A DNA stretch of 64,000 bases from an uncultured Allobosea sp. (GCF_945957345.1 NZ_CAMFKW010000023.1:1-64000); one strand, 5' to 3'. Counted from the first letter of the stretch, positions 16,652 to 30,001 are shown. Made by a program: numbers and translations. Notes: generated by a model not told the origin, from the letters alone.

Positions 16652-18109
16652 TCAGGCTCGGCGGCGATCCTCGGCCGGCTTCGCTTCGGCGAGGGCTGGG
16701 CCGAAGGCATGGCCGAGCAGGACGAGAACAGGACCATTCGCCGGCAATTCGCCGAGCCGTTCCGGCAGCTCCGCGATGGTCGCGGCAACACGCTTCTCGT
16801 CAGGGCGCGTAGCAGCGAGCACGGCGACGGCCGGCGTCTGCGGGTCGAGGCCGGCGGCAATGGCGCGCTCGCGGAAGCCGGGCAGGGTGGCGCGAGCCAT
16901 GTAAATCACGGTCGAGGCGGCAGGATCCGCCATCGCGCGCCAGTCGAGATCGTCGGGCAGCTCGCCCTTGCGCGAATGGCCGGTGACGAATTGCAGGCGA
17001 CGCGCATGGTCGCGATGGGTCAGCGACAGGCCGAGCGAGGCCGCCGCGCCCTGCGCCGCCGAGATGCCCGGCACGATTGCTACGGGCACGCCGGCCGCCT
17101 GGCAGGCCTCGATCTCCTCGCCGGCGCGGCCGAAGATGCCGGGATCGCCGCCCTTCAGCCGCACGACATGCTTGCCCTGCAAGGCCAGCGAAACGATCAG
17201 CGCGTTGATGTCGCCCTGCTTCACAGAGGGGCCGTAGCCGGTCTTGCCGACCAGCATGCGCCTGGCCTCGCGCCGGGCGAGTTCCAGCACGCCCGGCGAG
17301 ACGAGGTCGTCATAGAGGATGATGTCGGCGCTCTGCAGGGCGCGGATCGCCTTCAGGGTCAGCAGTTCCGGGTCGCCAGGCCCGGCCCCGACCAGCGTGA
17401 CGCGACCCTTGCCGTCATGGGCGGCTTCGATCCGGGAGAGCTTCGCGAAAAGCTCGGCCTCGTCATCGAGATTCGGCGTGCGCTCCGGCTCGGCCATGGC
17501 CTTGCCGGCGAATAGTTCCCAGAAGCTTCGGCGCAGCGCGAAGGGCAGTTCGCGGGCCTGGACAGCGGGGCGCCAATCGGCGGCGGCCTGTGCCCAGTTC
17601 TTCAATCCCGCTGGCAGCAGTGCTTCGATCTTGGTGCGGATCGCCTGGCCGAAGACCGGCGCCGCGCCATCGGTCGAGACCGCGACGATCAGCGGCGAAC
17701 GGTTGACCAGCGCGCCGAAGGCGAAATCGCAATGCTCGGGCTTGTCGACGATATTGACCGGCACGCCTGCCTGCCGCGCCGCCGCGACAAAAGCGTGGAC
17801 CGCATTGGCATCGTCCAGGTCGGCGACCGCGATCGCGGCATCGGTGAGATCGTTGGCCAGCCAGGCGCGCTCATGGATATGGACCCGGCCGCCGATTTCG
17901 CCCTGCACCAGTCCTGCGAACAGCGCCTGCTCGCCATCGGCGAAGACATGAAGCTGCGCTCCCGTCGCCGCGAGCAGCTCTGCCTTCCAAAGCGCGCCTT
18001 CGGTTCCGCCGGCGAGCACGACCTTGCGCCCGTCCAGCTTGTGGAAGAGCGGCAGCGTCGCCAGCGGCTCGATGCGGGCCGCGGTGGATTCGGGCTGTCT
18101 GTCGGTCAT
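16652..18109 (-). CDS. cysG: Siroheme synthase CysG (multifunctional)
   Basis: 485 residues with two modules. The N-terminal part (about 15-220) has the NAD-binding precorrin-2 dehydrogenase/ferrochelatase region (FHKLDGRKVVLAGGTEGALWKAELL). The C-terminal part (about 225-480) is the uroporphyrinogen III methyltransferase, with GRVTLVGAGPGDPELLTLKA, VVRLKGGDPGIFGRAGEEIEA and VPGISAAQGAAA. It makes siroheme for the sulfite reductase in the same cluster. Its start overlaps the upstream 84-residue gene by 4 bases. The N-terminal NAD loop is GGTEGA rather than the usual GGGxVA, a change worth checking. Confidence 0.94.
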   Translation of the reverse strand: MTDRQPESTAARIEPLATLPLFHKLDGRKVVLAGGTEGALWKAELLAATGAQLHVFADGEQALFAGLVQGEIGGRVHIHERAWLANDLTDAAIAVADLDDANAVHAFVAAARQAGVPVNIVDKPEHCDFAFGALVNRSPLIVAVSTDGAAPVFGQAIRTKIEALLPAGLKNWAQAAADWRPAVQARELPFALRRSFWELFAGKAMAEPERTPNLDDEAELFAKLSRIEAAHDGKGRVTLVGAGPGDPELLTLKAIRALQSADIILYDDLVSPGVLELARREARRMLVGKTGYGPSVKQGDINALIVSLALQGKHVVRLKGGDPGIFGRAGEEIEACQAAGVPVAIVPGISAAQGAAASLGLSLTHRDHARRLQFVTGHSRKGELPDDLDWRAMADPAASTVIYMARATLPGFRERAIAAGLDPQTPAVAVLAATRPDEKRVAATIAELPERLGELPANGPVLVLLGHAFGPALAEAKPAEDRRRA

Positions 18110-18360
18110 CGGGTCGTCGCTACGGCCTTTTCGTCAGCCGCACGGTGCCCGCCGCCTGCCGGCGGCATCAGCAGCCACAGCGCGGCCAGTGCCAGGATGA
18201 TAAGGCGAAAGCCGAGATCGAACCAGCGCCCGCGAGCCTCGCTTGCAGATGGGTGCGGCGACAACGTTTCAAACGCGATGTCCGATCCGTCCCCGTCGAT
18301 GGGCGTGGCGATGATGTGGACACGCTTGATGGAACCGTGGGTCGCGGTCGAGATCGTCAT
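18106..18360 (-). CDS. Small single-pass membrane protein in the sulfite-reduction operon
   Basis: 84 residues. The N-terminal half is polar; residues about 49-66 (LGFRLIILALAALWLLMP) form one membrane helix with a charged C-terminal tail. No family recognised. It sits between the DUF934 gene and cysG; it overlaps the cysG start by 4 bases and begins 2 bases after the DUF934 stop. The tight packing suggests a real gene of the operon. Confidence 0.6.
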   Translation of the reverse strand: MTISTATHGSIKRVHIIATPIDGDGSDIAFETLSPHPSASEARGRWFDLGFRLIILALAALWLLMPPAGGGHRAADEKAVATTR

Positions 18361-18362
18361 GC

Positions 18363-18887
18363 TCACTCCGCTGCGATGAGGGCCGAGGCCCGCGCCACCC
18401 GGCGCTGGTCGAGGACGTTGCGGCCGCTCTCGCCGTAGCCGCGCTGATAGGTCGCGCTGAACGAGTCTTTGGCATGCAGCCATTGCGGCACCGGCTGGCG
18501 GGCGGCGTTCGGCTCCGGCAATTCGATCGTGTCGAAGCCGCAGGACAGCGCATAGGCGAACTGGTCGGCGATCAGCGGGCCGCTGGCGCGAACCTCACCC
18601 GCGAAACCCGCGCGTCGTATTTGGCGTGCCAGGCTGAAGCCGCGCCCGTCCGAATAAGCCGGAAAGGCAATGGCGACGAGCGCCAGCCGCGGCAGGAAAG
18701 GCGCGAGTTCGGCGAAGGGCACGTTGTTGGGGATCAGCACGCCGATCACCTGTTCGGGCTCCTGCGCGTCGAGCGCCTCGACGAGCACCTCCCAGGGCAC
18801 CAGCGCGGCCGGGATATTGCCGATCGCCGCGCCCTCGCTGCGGGTCCAGCGGTCCTCGGCGTTTCCGTTCCGGTCAAGCAGCGGCAC
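18363..18887 (-). CDS. DUF934 family protein (sulfite-reduction accessory)
   Basis: 174 residues from a GTG start. VLIPNNVPFAELAPFLPRLALVAIAFPAYSDGRGFSLARQIR is the DUF934 core (about 65-110). DUF934 genes are found next to nitrite/sulfite reductase genes across Alphaproteobacteria, and a role in sulfite reduction is inferred from that. The GTG at 18887 has TAGGAG overlapping the cysI stop; the longer ORF to 19418 runs antiframe through cysI and is wrong. Confidence 0.85.
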   Translation of the reverse strand: MPLLDRNGNAEDRWTRSEGAAIGNIPAALVPWEVLVEALDAQEPEQVIGVLIPNNVPFAELAPFLPRLALVAIAFPAYSDGRGFSLARQIRRAGFAGEVRASGPLIADQFAYALSCGFDTIELPEPNAARQPVPQWLHAKDSFSATYQRGYGESGRNVLDQRRVARASALIAAE

Positions 18888-18897
18888 GGGCGGTCTC

Positions 18898-20544
18898 CTA
18901 GAAGGCGGCCTTGAACGGCCCGAGGCCGATGCGGCGGATAGTGTCGATGAAGCTTTCGCCCTCGCTACGCGCCGCGAGATAGACGCCGACGATCCGTTCG
19001 ATCGCGTCCGGCACCTCTTCAGCGGCGAGGCCCGGCCCGAGGATTTCGCCGATCGCGGCCTTCTCGGTGGCGTCGCCGCCGAGCGTGATCTGGTAGGATT
19101 CGATGCCACGCTTCTCCAGGCCGAGAATGCCGATATGGCCGACATGGTGGTGGCCGCAGGCATTGATGCAGCCGGAGATCTTGATGCCCAACGGCCCGAT
19201 CTCGCGCTGGCGGGCTTCATCCGCGAAACGCTGCTGGATCGCCTGCGCGATCGGGATCGAGCGGGCCGTCGCCAGCGCGCAATAGTCGAGGCCGGGGCAG
19301 GAGATGATGTCGGTGACGAGTCCGACATTGGCCGTGGCGAGACCGGCCTCGCCGAGCTCCTGCCAGATCGCGTGGAGGTCGCGCTGGCGCACATGCGGCA
19401 GCACGAGGTTCTGCGCATGGGTGACGCGCAATTCGTCGAAGGAATAGCGCTCGGCCAGATCGGCGACGCGGCGCATCTGCTCGCTGGTCGCGTCGCCCGG
19501 CGCCTGGCCGACAGGCTTCAGCGAGATCGTCAGCGCCGTGTAGCCCGGCGCCTTGTGCGGGACGGTGTTGACCTCGACCCAGCGGGCAAAGGCCGGGTTC
19601 GCCGCCTTGGCCGCTTCCAGCGTGTTGCTGACGGCCGGCAGCACCTCGTAGCGCGGCGGCGCGAAATAGGCGGCGATCCGCGCGACCTCTTCCGGATCGG
19701 CATTGATCGAGGGGCCGTCGAGCTGGGCGAATTCCGCCTCGACCCGGCGAGTGAATTCCTCGGCGCCGATCTCGTGGACCAGAATCTTGACGCGCGCCTT
19801 GTACTTGTTGTCGCGCCGCCCCTCGAGATTGTAGACCCGCATGATCACCTCGAGATAGGCGAGCAGGTCCTTCTTCGGCAGGTAGTCGCGCACCACCTTG
19901 CCGATCATCGGCGTGCGGCCGAGGCCCCCGCCGACGCTGATCTCGTAGCAGGTCTCATGCGTGTCGGGATGGCGGCGCAGGCGCAGGCCGATATCGTGCG
20001 CCTTGATCACCGCCCGGTCTGCTTCGGCACCCGTCACCGCGATCTTGAACTTGCGCGGCAGGTAGCTGAATTCGGGATGGGCCGAGGACCATTGCCGGAT
20101 CAGTTCGGCCGTCGGGCGCGGATCCTCGATCTCGTCCTGCGCGACGCCGGCGAAATGATCGGCCGTGACGTTGCGGATGCAGTTGCCGGAGGTCTGGATG
20201 CAATGCATCTCGACATCGGCGAGCAGGCCGAGGATTTCAGGCACGTCGCGCAGCTTCGGCCAATTGAACTGCAGGTTCTGGCGCGTGGTGAAATGGCCGT
20301 AGCCGCGGTCGTAGCGCTCGCCGATCAGCGCGAGCTGGCGCAATTGCCGCGAGTTCAGCGTGCCATAGGGCACGGCGATCCGCAGCATATAGGCGTGGAG
20401 CTGGAGATAGACGCCGTTCTTGAGCCGAAGCGGCTTGAACTCGTCCTCGGTCAGCGAGCCGTCGAGCCGGCGTGCGACCTGATCGGTGAACTGGGCCACC
20501 CGCTCCCGGACGAAACGCTCGTCGAATTCGTCGTAACGATACAT
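18898..20544 (-). CDS. Nitrite/sulfite reductase, siroheme [4Fe-4S] hemoprotein (ferredoxin-type)
   Basis: 548 residues. Two ferredoxin-like half-domains (around 50-120 and 305-375) flank two siroheme domains. The cluster/siroheme cysteines are in CPGLDYCALA and GCINACGHHH near residues 430-480. In this operon context with CysG, DUF934 and a 2Fe-2S ferredoxin, it most likely reduces sulfite to sulfide for cysteine synthesis, but nitrite reduction cannot be excluded from sequence. The gene is 2 bases from the upstream DUF2849 stop. Confidence 0.93.
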   Translation of the reverse strand: MYRYDEFDERFVRERVAQFTDQVARRLDGSLTEDEFKPLRLKNGVYLQLHAYMLRIAVPYGTLNSRQLRQLALIGERYDRGYGHFTTRQNLQFNWPKLRDVPEILGLLADVEMHCIQTSGNCIRNVTADHFAGVAQDEIEDPRPTAELIRQWSSAHPEFSYLPRKFKIAVTGAEADRAVIKAHDIGLRLRRHPDTHETCYEISVGGGLGRTPMIGKVVRDYLPKKDLLAYLEVIMRVYNLEGRRDNKYKARVKILVHEIGAEEFTRRVEAEFAQLDGPSINADPEEVARIAAYFAPPRYEVLPAVSNTLEAAKAANPAFARWVEVNTVPHKAPGYTALTISLKPVGQAPGDATSEQMRRVADLAERYSFDELRVTHAQNLVLPHVRQRDLHAIWQELGEAGLATANVGLVTDIISCPGLDYCALATARSIPIAQAIQQRFADEARQREIGPLGIKISGCINACGHHHVGHIGILGLEKRGIESYQITLGGDATEKAAIGEILGPGLAAEEVPDAIERIVGVYLAARSEGESFIDTIRRIGLGPFKAAF

Positions 20545-20546
20545 GG

Positions 20547-20903
20547 TTAGCCCTTCGGCGCGGAGGCGATGCCGTCTCCGGCCTGCTTGCCGAGATCGGG
20601 ACGATTGCTGGGGCCGAGCGTCTTGAAGCGCTCGCGGAAATGGCGCGGCACCGGGCTGCCGCTCTCGATGGCGACATCGACGAGATAGGCATCGACGACC
20701 TTGTTGTCGCGCAGCTCGGCGGCCGCGAAGGCTTCGAGCTTTTCGGCCGCTGTATCGTCAGCCGCGACCAGCGCGAGCGCGGGATCGCGCGTCCAGGCCA
20801 GCGGGCCGGCGCCGTCAATGAAGGCGAAGACGACATCGCCGTCGAGCAGGTCGTTGGCGAGGAGGATCGCCGGCAGGGGAACGCGTTTCGCTTGGGCGGC
20901 CAT
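20547..20903 (-). CDS. DUF2849 family protein
   Basis: 118 residues. LPAILLANDLLDGDVVFAFIDGAGPLAWTRDPALALVA is the typical DUF2849 start. The family is a small partner of sulfite reductase genes in Alphaproteobacteria; its biochemical job is unknown. The ATG at 20903 overlaps the ferredoxin TGA by one base (TGATG); an in-frame GTG lies one codon upstream. Confidence 0.87.
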   Translation of the reverse strand: MAAQAKRVPLPAILLANDLLDGDVVFAFIDGAGPLAWTRDPALALVAADDTAAEKLEAFAAAELRDNKVVDAYLVDVAIESGSPVPRHFRERFKTLGPSNRPDLGKQAGDGIASAPKG

Positions 20904-21229
20904 CACGCGGCCTCCGCGAGCGTCAGCGTCAACCCGTCGAGATCATCGGCCCAGATGATCTGGCAGGAGAGGCGCGAGGTCGCTTCGATCAAGGGCAGTT
21001 CGTCGAGCGCGTCGATCTCCTCGTCGCGCGGCTCGGGCAGCTTCCCGGCCCATTCCTGCGCGACGATGACATGGCAGGTGCCGCAATCGCAGGAGCCGCC
21101 GCAGACGCCCTCGATGCCGACCTTGTAGTCGCGCAGGATCTCCATGACCCGCCAGCCTTCGACGGCTTCGAGTTCATGGCTCCGGCCCTGTCGATCGATG
21201 ACGTTCAGAACTGCCACGATAACGCCCAC
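20903..21229 (-). CDS. Adrenodoxin-type 2Fe-2S ferredoxin
   Basis: 108 residues. The [2Fe-2S] ligands are visible as CGGSCDCGTCH (C-X5-C-X2-C pattern after VEGVC) with a fourth Cys in LSCQI. It is the first gene of the sulfite-reduction cluster and probably carries electrons to the siroheme enzyme, though donor and reductase are not encoded here. It begins with GTG at 21229. The 206 bp upstream, to the divergent-facing oxidoreductase stop, would hold the operon promoter. Confidence 0.87.
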   Translation of the reverse strand: MGVIVAVLNVIDRQGRSHELEAVEGWRVMEILRDYKVGIEGVCGGSCDCGTCHVIVAQEWAGKLPEPRDEEIDALDELPLIEATSRLSCQIIWADDLDGLTLTLAEAA

Positions 21230-21435
21230 CCCCGTTCGGTCTTTCGAACAGAGGTTTTACGCTACGGACGGGGTAGGGCTCAATTCACATCAGGTAGTCG
21301 GTTTTTTCGAATTATCTCGGCGGTAGAGTAGAATTATCCCAAGAAGCGGTTTTCCAGCCGATCTGCCGCAAAATTGTGCCATTCGGGCAGCGCCTCGCGC
21401 CTCGCTTGGTAGGCTGCCCGGATGCAGGCCGCGCC

Positions 21436-22410
21436 TCAGGCACTTTTCAGGATCGTCTCGACGATGTCCTGCACATCGAACGCTTCACGCAAGGTCGCGA
21501 GATGATGCGGCTCGCCGCGTGTCAGCTTCGCCACGCCTTCGAGCTGGCGACGCAGCGCCAGCGGGCGTGCCTCGTTCTGGGAGAGCGCTTCCGGATCGGG
21601 CTGCCAGCTTCCATCGGCGAGGCGGCGCTCGGCGCGCGACCAGTCGCAGAGCCGGACCGCACCCTTATCCCCCTCCAGCGTCCAGACGTTATGGTCGTCC
21701 TTCGTGGTCGTGCCGACGCTGCCGGTCAGGGTAACGGGGAGGGCGCCTGCGGTCAGCGTCGCCTCGATCCGGCGCTCGCTCTTGCCGGCTTCGGGATACG
21801 AGGCCTTGGCGGCAAGCCCAGCGAACGGTCCGGCGATGCGGCGGGTCAGGAACAGGAAATGCGAGATGACCTCGCGGGTGAAGCCGCCCTGCGCCGTGCG
21901 GTCGAGCCAGCCGGCGGCATCGACCTGCCAGGAGCGCGGCCAGTTCGCGAAAGCGACTTCGATCGCGACGCGCTGCGGCGTCCCGACCGCTCCGGAATCG
22001 ATCCACTCGCGCAAGCGCTCCACCGCCGGCGACGAGGCGAAGGGGAAGTTCACAGCGCCGCGTTCGCCGGCCTCGGCAACGAAAGTGCGGGCATCCTCGA
22101 CATCGACGGCCAGCGGCTTCTCGCAGAACACGGCCTTGCCCGCTGCAAGCGCCGCGCGCGCATGACTGAGATGGGACGACGGCGGCGAGGCGATATAGAC
22201 GCAGTCGCTCGCTGCAATCAGGGCCGCGGCGTCTGGCTGCTGCGCCACCGACGGCAGGGCGGCGCCGATCCGCGCCATCGCCTCGGCGGACGGATCCCAG
22301 ATGCCCGCAACGCGCAGCGCCGTTTGCGGTTGGTCGAGCGCGGCGCGCAGCATGCGCTCGCCCATGATGCCGGCGCCGACGAGGCCAAGGGAAATCGGGG
22401 TATCGGTCAT
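21436..22410 (-). CDS. Gfo/Idh/MocA family oxidoreductase
   Basis: 324 residues. The N-terminal Rossmann motif (LGLVGAGIMGERML) and the EKP motif (AVFCEKPLAVD, residues about 90-100) place it with sugar/inositol-type dehydrogenases; the C-terminal domain carries GGFTREVISHFL, in line with the family's catalytic region. The substrate is unknown. The ORF reaches 22578, but the upstream extension lacks family similarity; the ATG at 22410 starts directly before the Rossmann fold. It is divergent from the alcohol dehydrogenase gene, about 200 bp away. Confidence 0.87.
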   Translation of the reverse strand: MTDTPISLGLVGAGIMGERMLRAALDQPQTALRVAGIWDPSAEAMARIGAALPSVAQQPDAAALIAASDCVYIASPPSSHLSHARAALAAGKAVFCEKPLAVDVEDARTFVAEAGERGAVNFPFASSPAVERLREWIDSGAVGTPQRVAIEVAFANWPRSWQVDAAGWLDRTAQGGFTREVISHFLFLTRRIAGPFAGLAAKASYPEAGKSERRIEATLTAGALPVTLTGSVGTTTKDDHNVWTLEGDKGAVRLCDWSRAERRLADGSWQPDPEALSQNEARPLALRRQLEGVAKLTRGEPHHLATLREAFDVQDIVETILKSA

Positions 22411-22610
22411 GGATGTCTCGCTTGCCGGATCTTCGGGCCGGCTGCTGTTTCTCTGGAGAAGGCTCGCTTGTCCAGTGACTCGGCCCCGGCAGCGGGATCG
22501 ACGTCCGGTTCGCATGAGCGCAGGGCAGGGGCCCACCGCCACGCCGCGCGGTTGACGCTTCTCCCCGTGCTGCCCCATGACACCGGCCTCGACCGAAGGA
22601 GGCCCGCCCC

Positions 22611-23651
<1,041 letters not shown>

Positions 23652-24270
23652 GCCGCACTCATACCGATCCGCGCCCGGCGGGAGCCGCCGGGCGTTGGCG
23701 ATGACGGGGCTGGCGGAGCGCCGCGAGGCGCGTTGGTGGTGACCGCATCCGTTGAGCCGGGATGCGGGCGAAGGGATTGAGCCACCCTTCGCACGCCCCG
23801 TGGCGCTCCGCCTTCGGCGTTCTTGCAGACTTCAGGCCGCGCTTCCGTTGGGCGGCTCGAAACGATCGTGGACGGCGCCACGAGCCAGTTCCCCTCATCG
23901 GGTCGTCGCTCTTCCGCCGGCAGCAACCGCCGCGCCACCTCTCCTAGCGAGGCTCCTCGCGCAGGGACCGTAGTATCCCCAGGGCGGTGCCCCGAAGCCT
24001 CCCGGGAGCGGGGCGTAACCCCCGCCCGCAGGCGCCGACCCTCACCCAACCTCCAGCATACCTCCGGACGGCCGCCCCGTTTGGGTGATGGGCGAGGGCA
24101 GGATAGGGCGGGTGAGGAGGGGCGGGGATAAGTTTGGGGGTAGGAGCGCCCCTTAAACGCGCCAGACTACGAACGTGACGGCAGATATGTCCTCAGATAA
24201 TGCGAGACTGGTTTATAGCGTGCGATTCGAGGTTTGGTGACCTCGAGCAATAAGGGGACGTCGGCGGCTA
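23652..24270. other. Long interval without a clear gene before the restriction-modification gene
   Basis: A 10-bp hairpin (CGCCCGGCGG at 23672-23681 with CCGCCGGGCG at 23685-23694) probably ends the alcohol dehydrogenase transcript. The rest is GC- and purine-skewed, with short ORFs that look like low-complexity reading of repeats rather than genes. Composition shifts towards A+T after about 24180. No attachment site, tRNA or convincing promoter was found. Confidence 0.5.
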
Positions 24271-26739
24271 ATGGCAAAAATCAGCGAGACCGAAACGGTC
24301 ATCAAAAAGATTCTGCCTTATCTGGAGCGCCGCGGATACGATGTCAGTGGCGATATTACATTTGAATACCCGACCGCGAGCTCCGCGCGCGCCTCTCTTC
24401 AATTCGTCGATATTCTAGTAAAACACGCAGGTAAGATAGCTTTTCTTATCGAGGCTAAGCGGATAGCTAAGACGCTTTCTCCGAAAGATAGAGAACAAGC
24501 GATAGAATATGGTAATTCATGTAAGGTTCCATTTGTGGTTGTGACAAATGGCGCTCAATTTGAGAGCTATAATTCTACATCAGGTAAGAGAATTCGGTGG
24601 AATGGAAGATTAAGTGATAAGATACCAGGTCGATCCGAGCTATCCGCGGCTTTGACAGCGCTGCGGAAGGACTCGGCATTGCACGATGTTCCGCTGAAGG
24701 GGGACAGTTCTTTGCCATTTAGGCCGGGACTTCCACTCAAGCAATTGAATGCCCTTTTTGCTCGATGCCACAATACCATACGTAAGAACGAAAAGAACGA
24801 GGATCACGCGTTTTCTGATTTTGCGAAGCTGCTTTTCCTAAAATTACTCGAAGAGAAATCTGACAGCGAAGATACTATTCTACCGTATAGCTATCGTTTC
24901 CATGAGCTGGCGGAAAAGCCTGAGGCTGAGGCAGATCAGGTTCAAACTGCCATAAATGCTATGCTTAAGGCGGTAAAGACTTCAACGCCGTATGGTGATG
25001 TTCTCACTGAGAAACTCCACCTCACCAAGGCGCAGACATTCCGAAAGCTCGTGATTGAGCTGTCCCAAGTCTCATTCCGCGATAGCAGAATGGATTCTAA
25101 GGGCGCGGCGTTTGAGTACTTCGTTCGCGCCACCTTAAAAGGGAAAAAGCTAGGTCAATATTTTACACCAAGGCCGCTCGTCGAGCTTATGCATGCTATG
25201 ATTGGCCGTGAAAAGATCGTAAATTCTCTCCTGTTGGAGGGAAAATTTCGTGTAGTTGATCCAGCTTGTGGTACCGGTGGATTTCTAGTGTACTTGATGC
25301 AGACAGCTATTGAGCGTACTCAAGATCTTGCTCGGGCCGGAAAAATATCGGTCTCATCGAAAGATAGCCTGATTTCTAAGATCAGGACGAATGTATTCTT
25401 CGGTGGCGATGCACATGAGGGCGTAGCATCCTCCGCTAAGATGAACATGATTATCGCCGGCGACGGACATTCCAACATTCAAGCTGGCGATTCCTTGGCG
25501 GCTTCTTCGACGCTCTGGAGTACCACGGAACCTTGTATCGACCTGATTATAACCAATCCGCCGTTTGGTACATCTGAGTCAGAGACGCTTGAGGCTGACG
25601 ATCTGGTTCAATTTCCAGTTGGTGGCGCTCGAGGCCAGATCCTGTTTCTACAAAAAATGATTCAGGCTGTTCGAGCGGGCGGCGAGATTTGCACTGTGAT
25701 TGATGAGGGCTTGCTTAATACCGAGCAGGCGGCCGCCCTGCGTGGCTATATTATGGAGCATACCATCGTGCGGGGGATCGTTCGTTTGCCGGACGTAACC
25801 TTTAAACCCAATAAGATAAATGTGAAGAGTTCTCTCCTCCATTTGGAAAAGCGCGCTGCACCGGTTCCTGATTTGGATGACGATTACCCGTTTTTGTTCA
25901 TCGATGCTGAAACGCTGGGTTATGATGGAACAGGGGAGCCCTTACGTGGCGTGGATTTCAGCAAGATCGTTAGTGCGGTCGAGAGCGAGTATCACGGCGC
26001 AGCGCGAGGCGTGGCGGGCGCTTCCGGGGCTGGCGATAAATGGCGGTGGTTCACTCGGTCAAGTCTTGCAATTGCAAAAGACCTAACCAAACGTTTTGAT
26101 TTAAAGTACTGGGAGCCTGACATCACTGCCCGTTTGGATGCGATGACTGGAGCGGGCGCGACCTCTATTCGTGACATCAATCTAGTTAAGACGCGTCGCG
26201 GCAAAAGCCCTCCGTCATCTTTATATGTGGATGAAGATGATGGGCATGCAATTGTGATAAAGGCTGGAACAAATATTAGCCGATTTGGAACTATTGTACG
26301 AGAGGGCGATTACATTGAGAAGAATCTGTATGATGAAATGAGTGCTGTTTATGTCCAAGATGGAGATATATTAGTCTCTTCGACCGGCGATGGCACTCTG
26401 GGAAAATGCGCAGTCTATCGCGGCGTCGCACCGGCTATCTTTGACGGGCACGTAGCCCTAATTCGTGTTAACCCGTTAAAGGTTCACCCTGAGTATTTGT
26501 GCGATTATCTACGCGCTGGCTTCGGCGCTCAGCAGATTGCTCGGCTGTTCACAGGCTCGACAGGCCTTATAGAGCTGCCGGCTGAAGCCTTGGATAGAGT
26601 AATTGTGAATTTGCCGAAACTATCGCTCCAGAGGAAACGATCAGAATCTTTACGTGCAGCAGAAAAGACATTTACTGGAAAATTGGAGGAAGCTCGCTCA
26701 GGACTGGCTTCTGCCCAAAAGAGCTTCGCGAATGATTAG
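24271..26739 (+). CDS. Single-chain restriction-modification-specificity protein (type IIG/type I-like)
   Basis: 822 residues. N-terminal nuclease domain of the HsdR_N/PD-(D/E)XK type: D47, E61 and K63 in FVDILV...LIEAKR. Next a helical HsdM-like region (about 155-280), then an N6-adenine methyltransferase (GQYFTPRPLVELM, DPACGTGGF at about 330-338, NPPF at about 429-432). The C-terminus (about 590-822) resembles one target-recognition half of an HsdS subunit, with VQDGDILVSSTGDGTLGKCAVY and a helical end. It would methylate and cut DNA at one recognition site. The gene is clearly more AT-rich than its neighbours, so it is probably acquired. Only one recognition half is present. Confidence 0.85.
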   Translation: MAKISETETVIKKILPYLERRGYDVSGDITFEYPTASSARASLQFVDILVKHAGKIAFLIEAKRIAKTLSPKDREQAIEYGNSCKVPFVVVTNGAQFESYNSTSGKRIRWNGRLSDKIPGRSELSAALTALRKDSALHDVPLKGDSSLPFRPGLPLKQLNALFARCHNTIRKNEKNEDHAFSDFAKLLFLKLLEEKSDSEDTILPYSYRFHELAEKPEAEADQVQTAINAMLKAVKTSTPYGDVLTEKLHLTKAQTFRKLVIELSQVSFRDSRMDSKGAAFEYFVRATLKGKKLGQYFTPRPLVELMHAMIGREKIVNSLLLEGKFRVVDPACGTGGFLVYLMQTAIERTQDLARAGKISVSSKDSLISKIRTNVFFGGDAHEGVASSAKMNMIIAGDGHSNIQAGDSLAASSTLWSTTEPCIDLIITNPPFGTSESETLEADDLVQFPVGGARGQILFLQKMIQAVRAGGEICTVIDEGLLNTEQAAALRGYIMEHTIVRGIVRLPDVTFKPNKINVKSSLLHLEKRAAPVPDLDDDYPFLFIDAETLGYDGTGEPLRGVDFSKIVSAVESEYHGAARGVAGASGAGDKWRWFTRSSLAIAKDLTKRFDLKYWEPDITARLDAMTGAGATSIRDINLVKTRRGKSPPSSLYVDEDDGHAIVIKAGTNISRFGTIVREGDYIEKNLYDEMSAVYVQDGDILVSSTGDGTLGKCAVYRGVAPAIFDGHVALIRVNPLKVHPEYLCDYLRAGFGAQQIARLFTGSTGLIELPAEALDRVIVNLPKLSLQRKRSESLRAAEKTFTGKLEEARSGLASAQKSFAND

Positions 26740-26769
26740 GCAAAAAACAGCTTAGGGAGCTTAGTATTT

Positions 26770-26809
26770 CGCGGCGCCGATTAGGATGGCTTCAACGATC
26801 GGCGCCGCG
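26770..26809. terminator. Hairpin between the restriction gene and uvrA
   Basis: A 12-bp perfect stem (CGCGGCGCCGAT at 26770-26781 with ATCGGCGCCGCG at 26798-26809) around a 16-base loop lies between two convergent genes. There is no strong T-run on either strand, so factor-independent termination is uncertain. Confidence 0.5.
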
Positions 26810-26820
26810 CTGTCTTGTCC

Positions 26821-29790
<2,970 letters not shown>

Positions 29791-29988
29791 CGGGGCGTCC
29801 GGTCGAGGAGGAGCACTACAGATAGGGCAAATGCCGGGCCATTCCAGCCTCGCGACGATCTGCCCGGCATGAATAGCACGCAGCCGGCCCGGCTGCTGCC
29901 GTCTTCCTGACAGGAAACGTCAGGATCGGCGAGGGCTCGATATGGGGATTGTCGCATCGATCGCAATCGACACTGCCGCGCGCTCGAA

Positions 29989-29998
29989 TTATCTATAA
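29989..29998 (+). promoter_or_regulatory. BioR operator before bioR
   Basis: TTATCTATAA matches the described BioR recognition palindrome (TTATMKATAA). It ends 3 bases before the bioR ATG, so BioR bound here would block its own start. Confidence 0.85.
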
Positions 29999-30001
29999 AT
30001 C

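Noticed and set aside
18363-19418. 351-residue minus-strand ORF containing DUF934
   Set aside because: Its first half is an alternative frame of the siroheme reductase gene; only 18363-18887 has DUF934 sequence and a ribosome-binding site.
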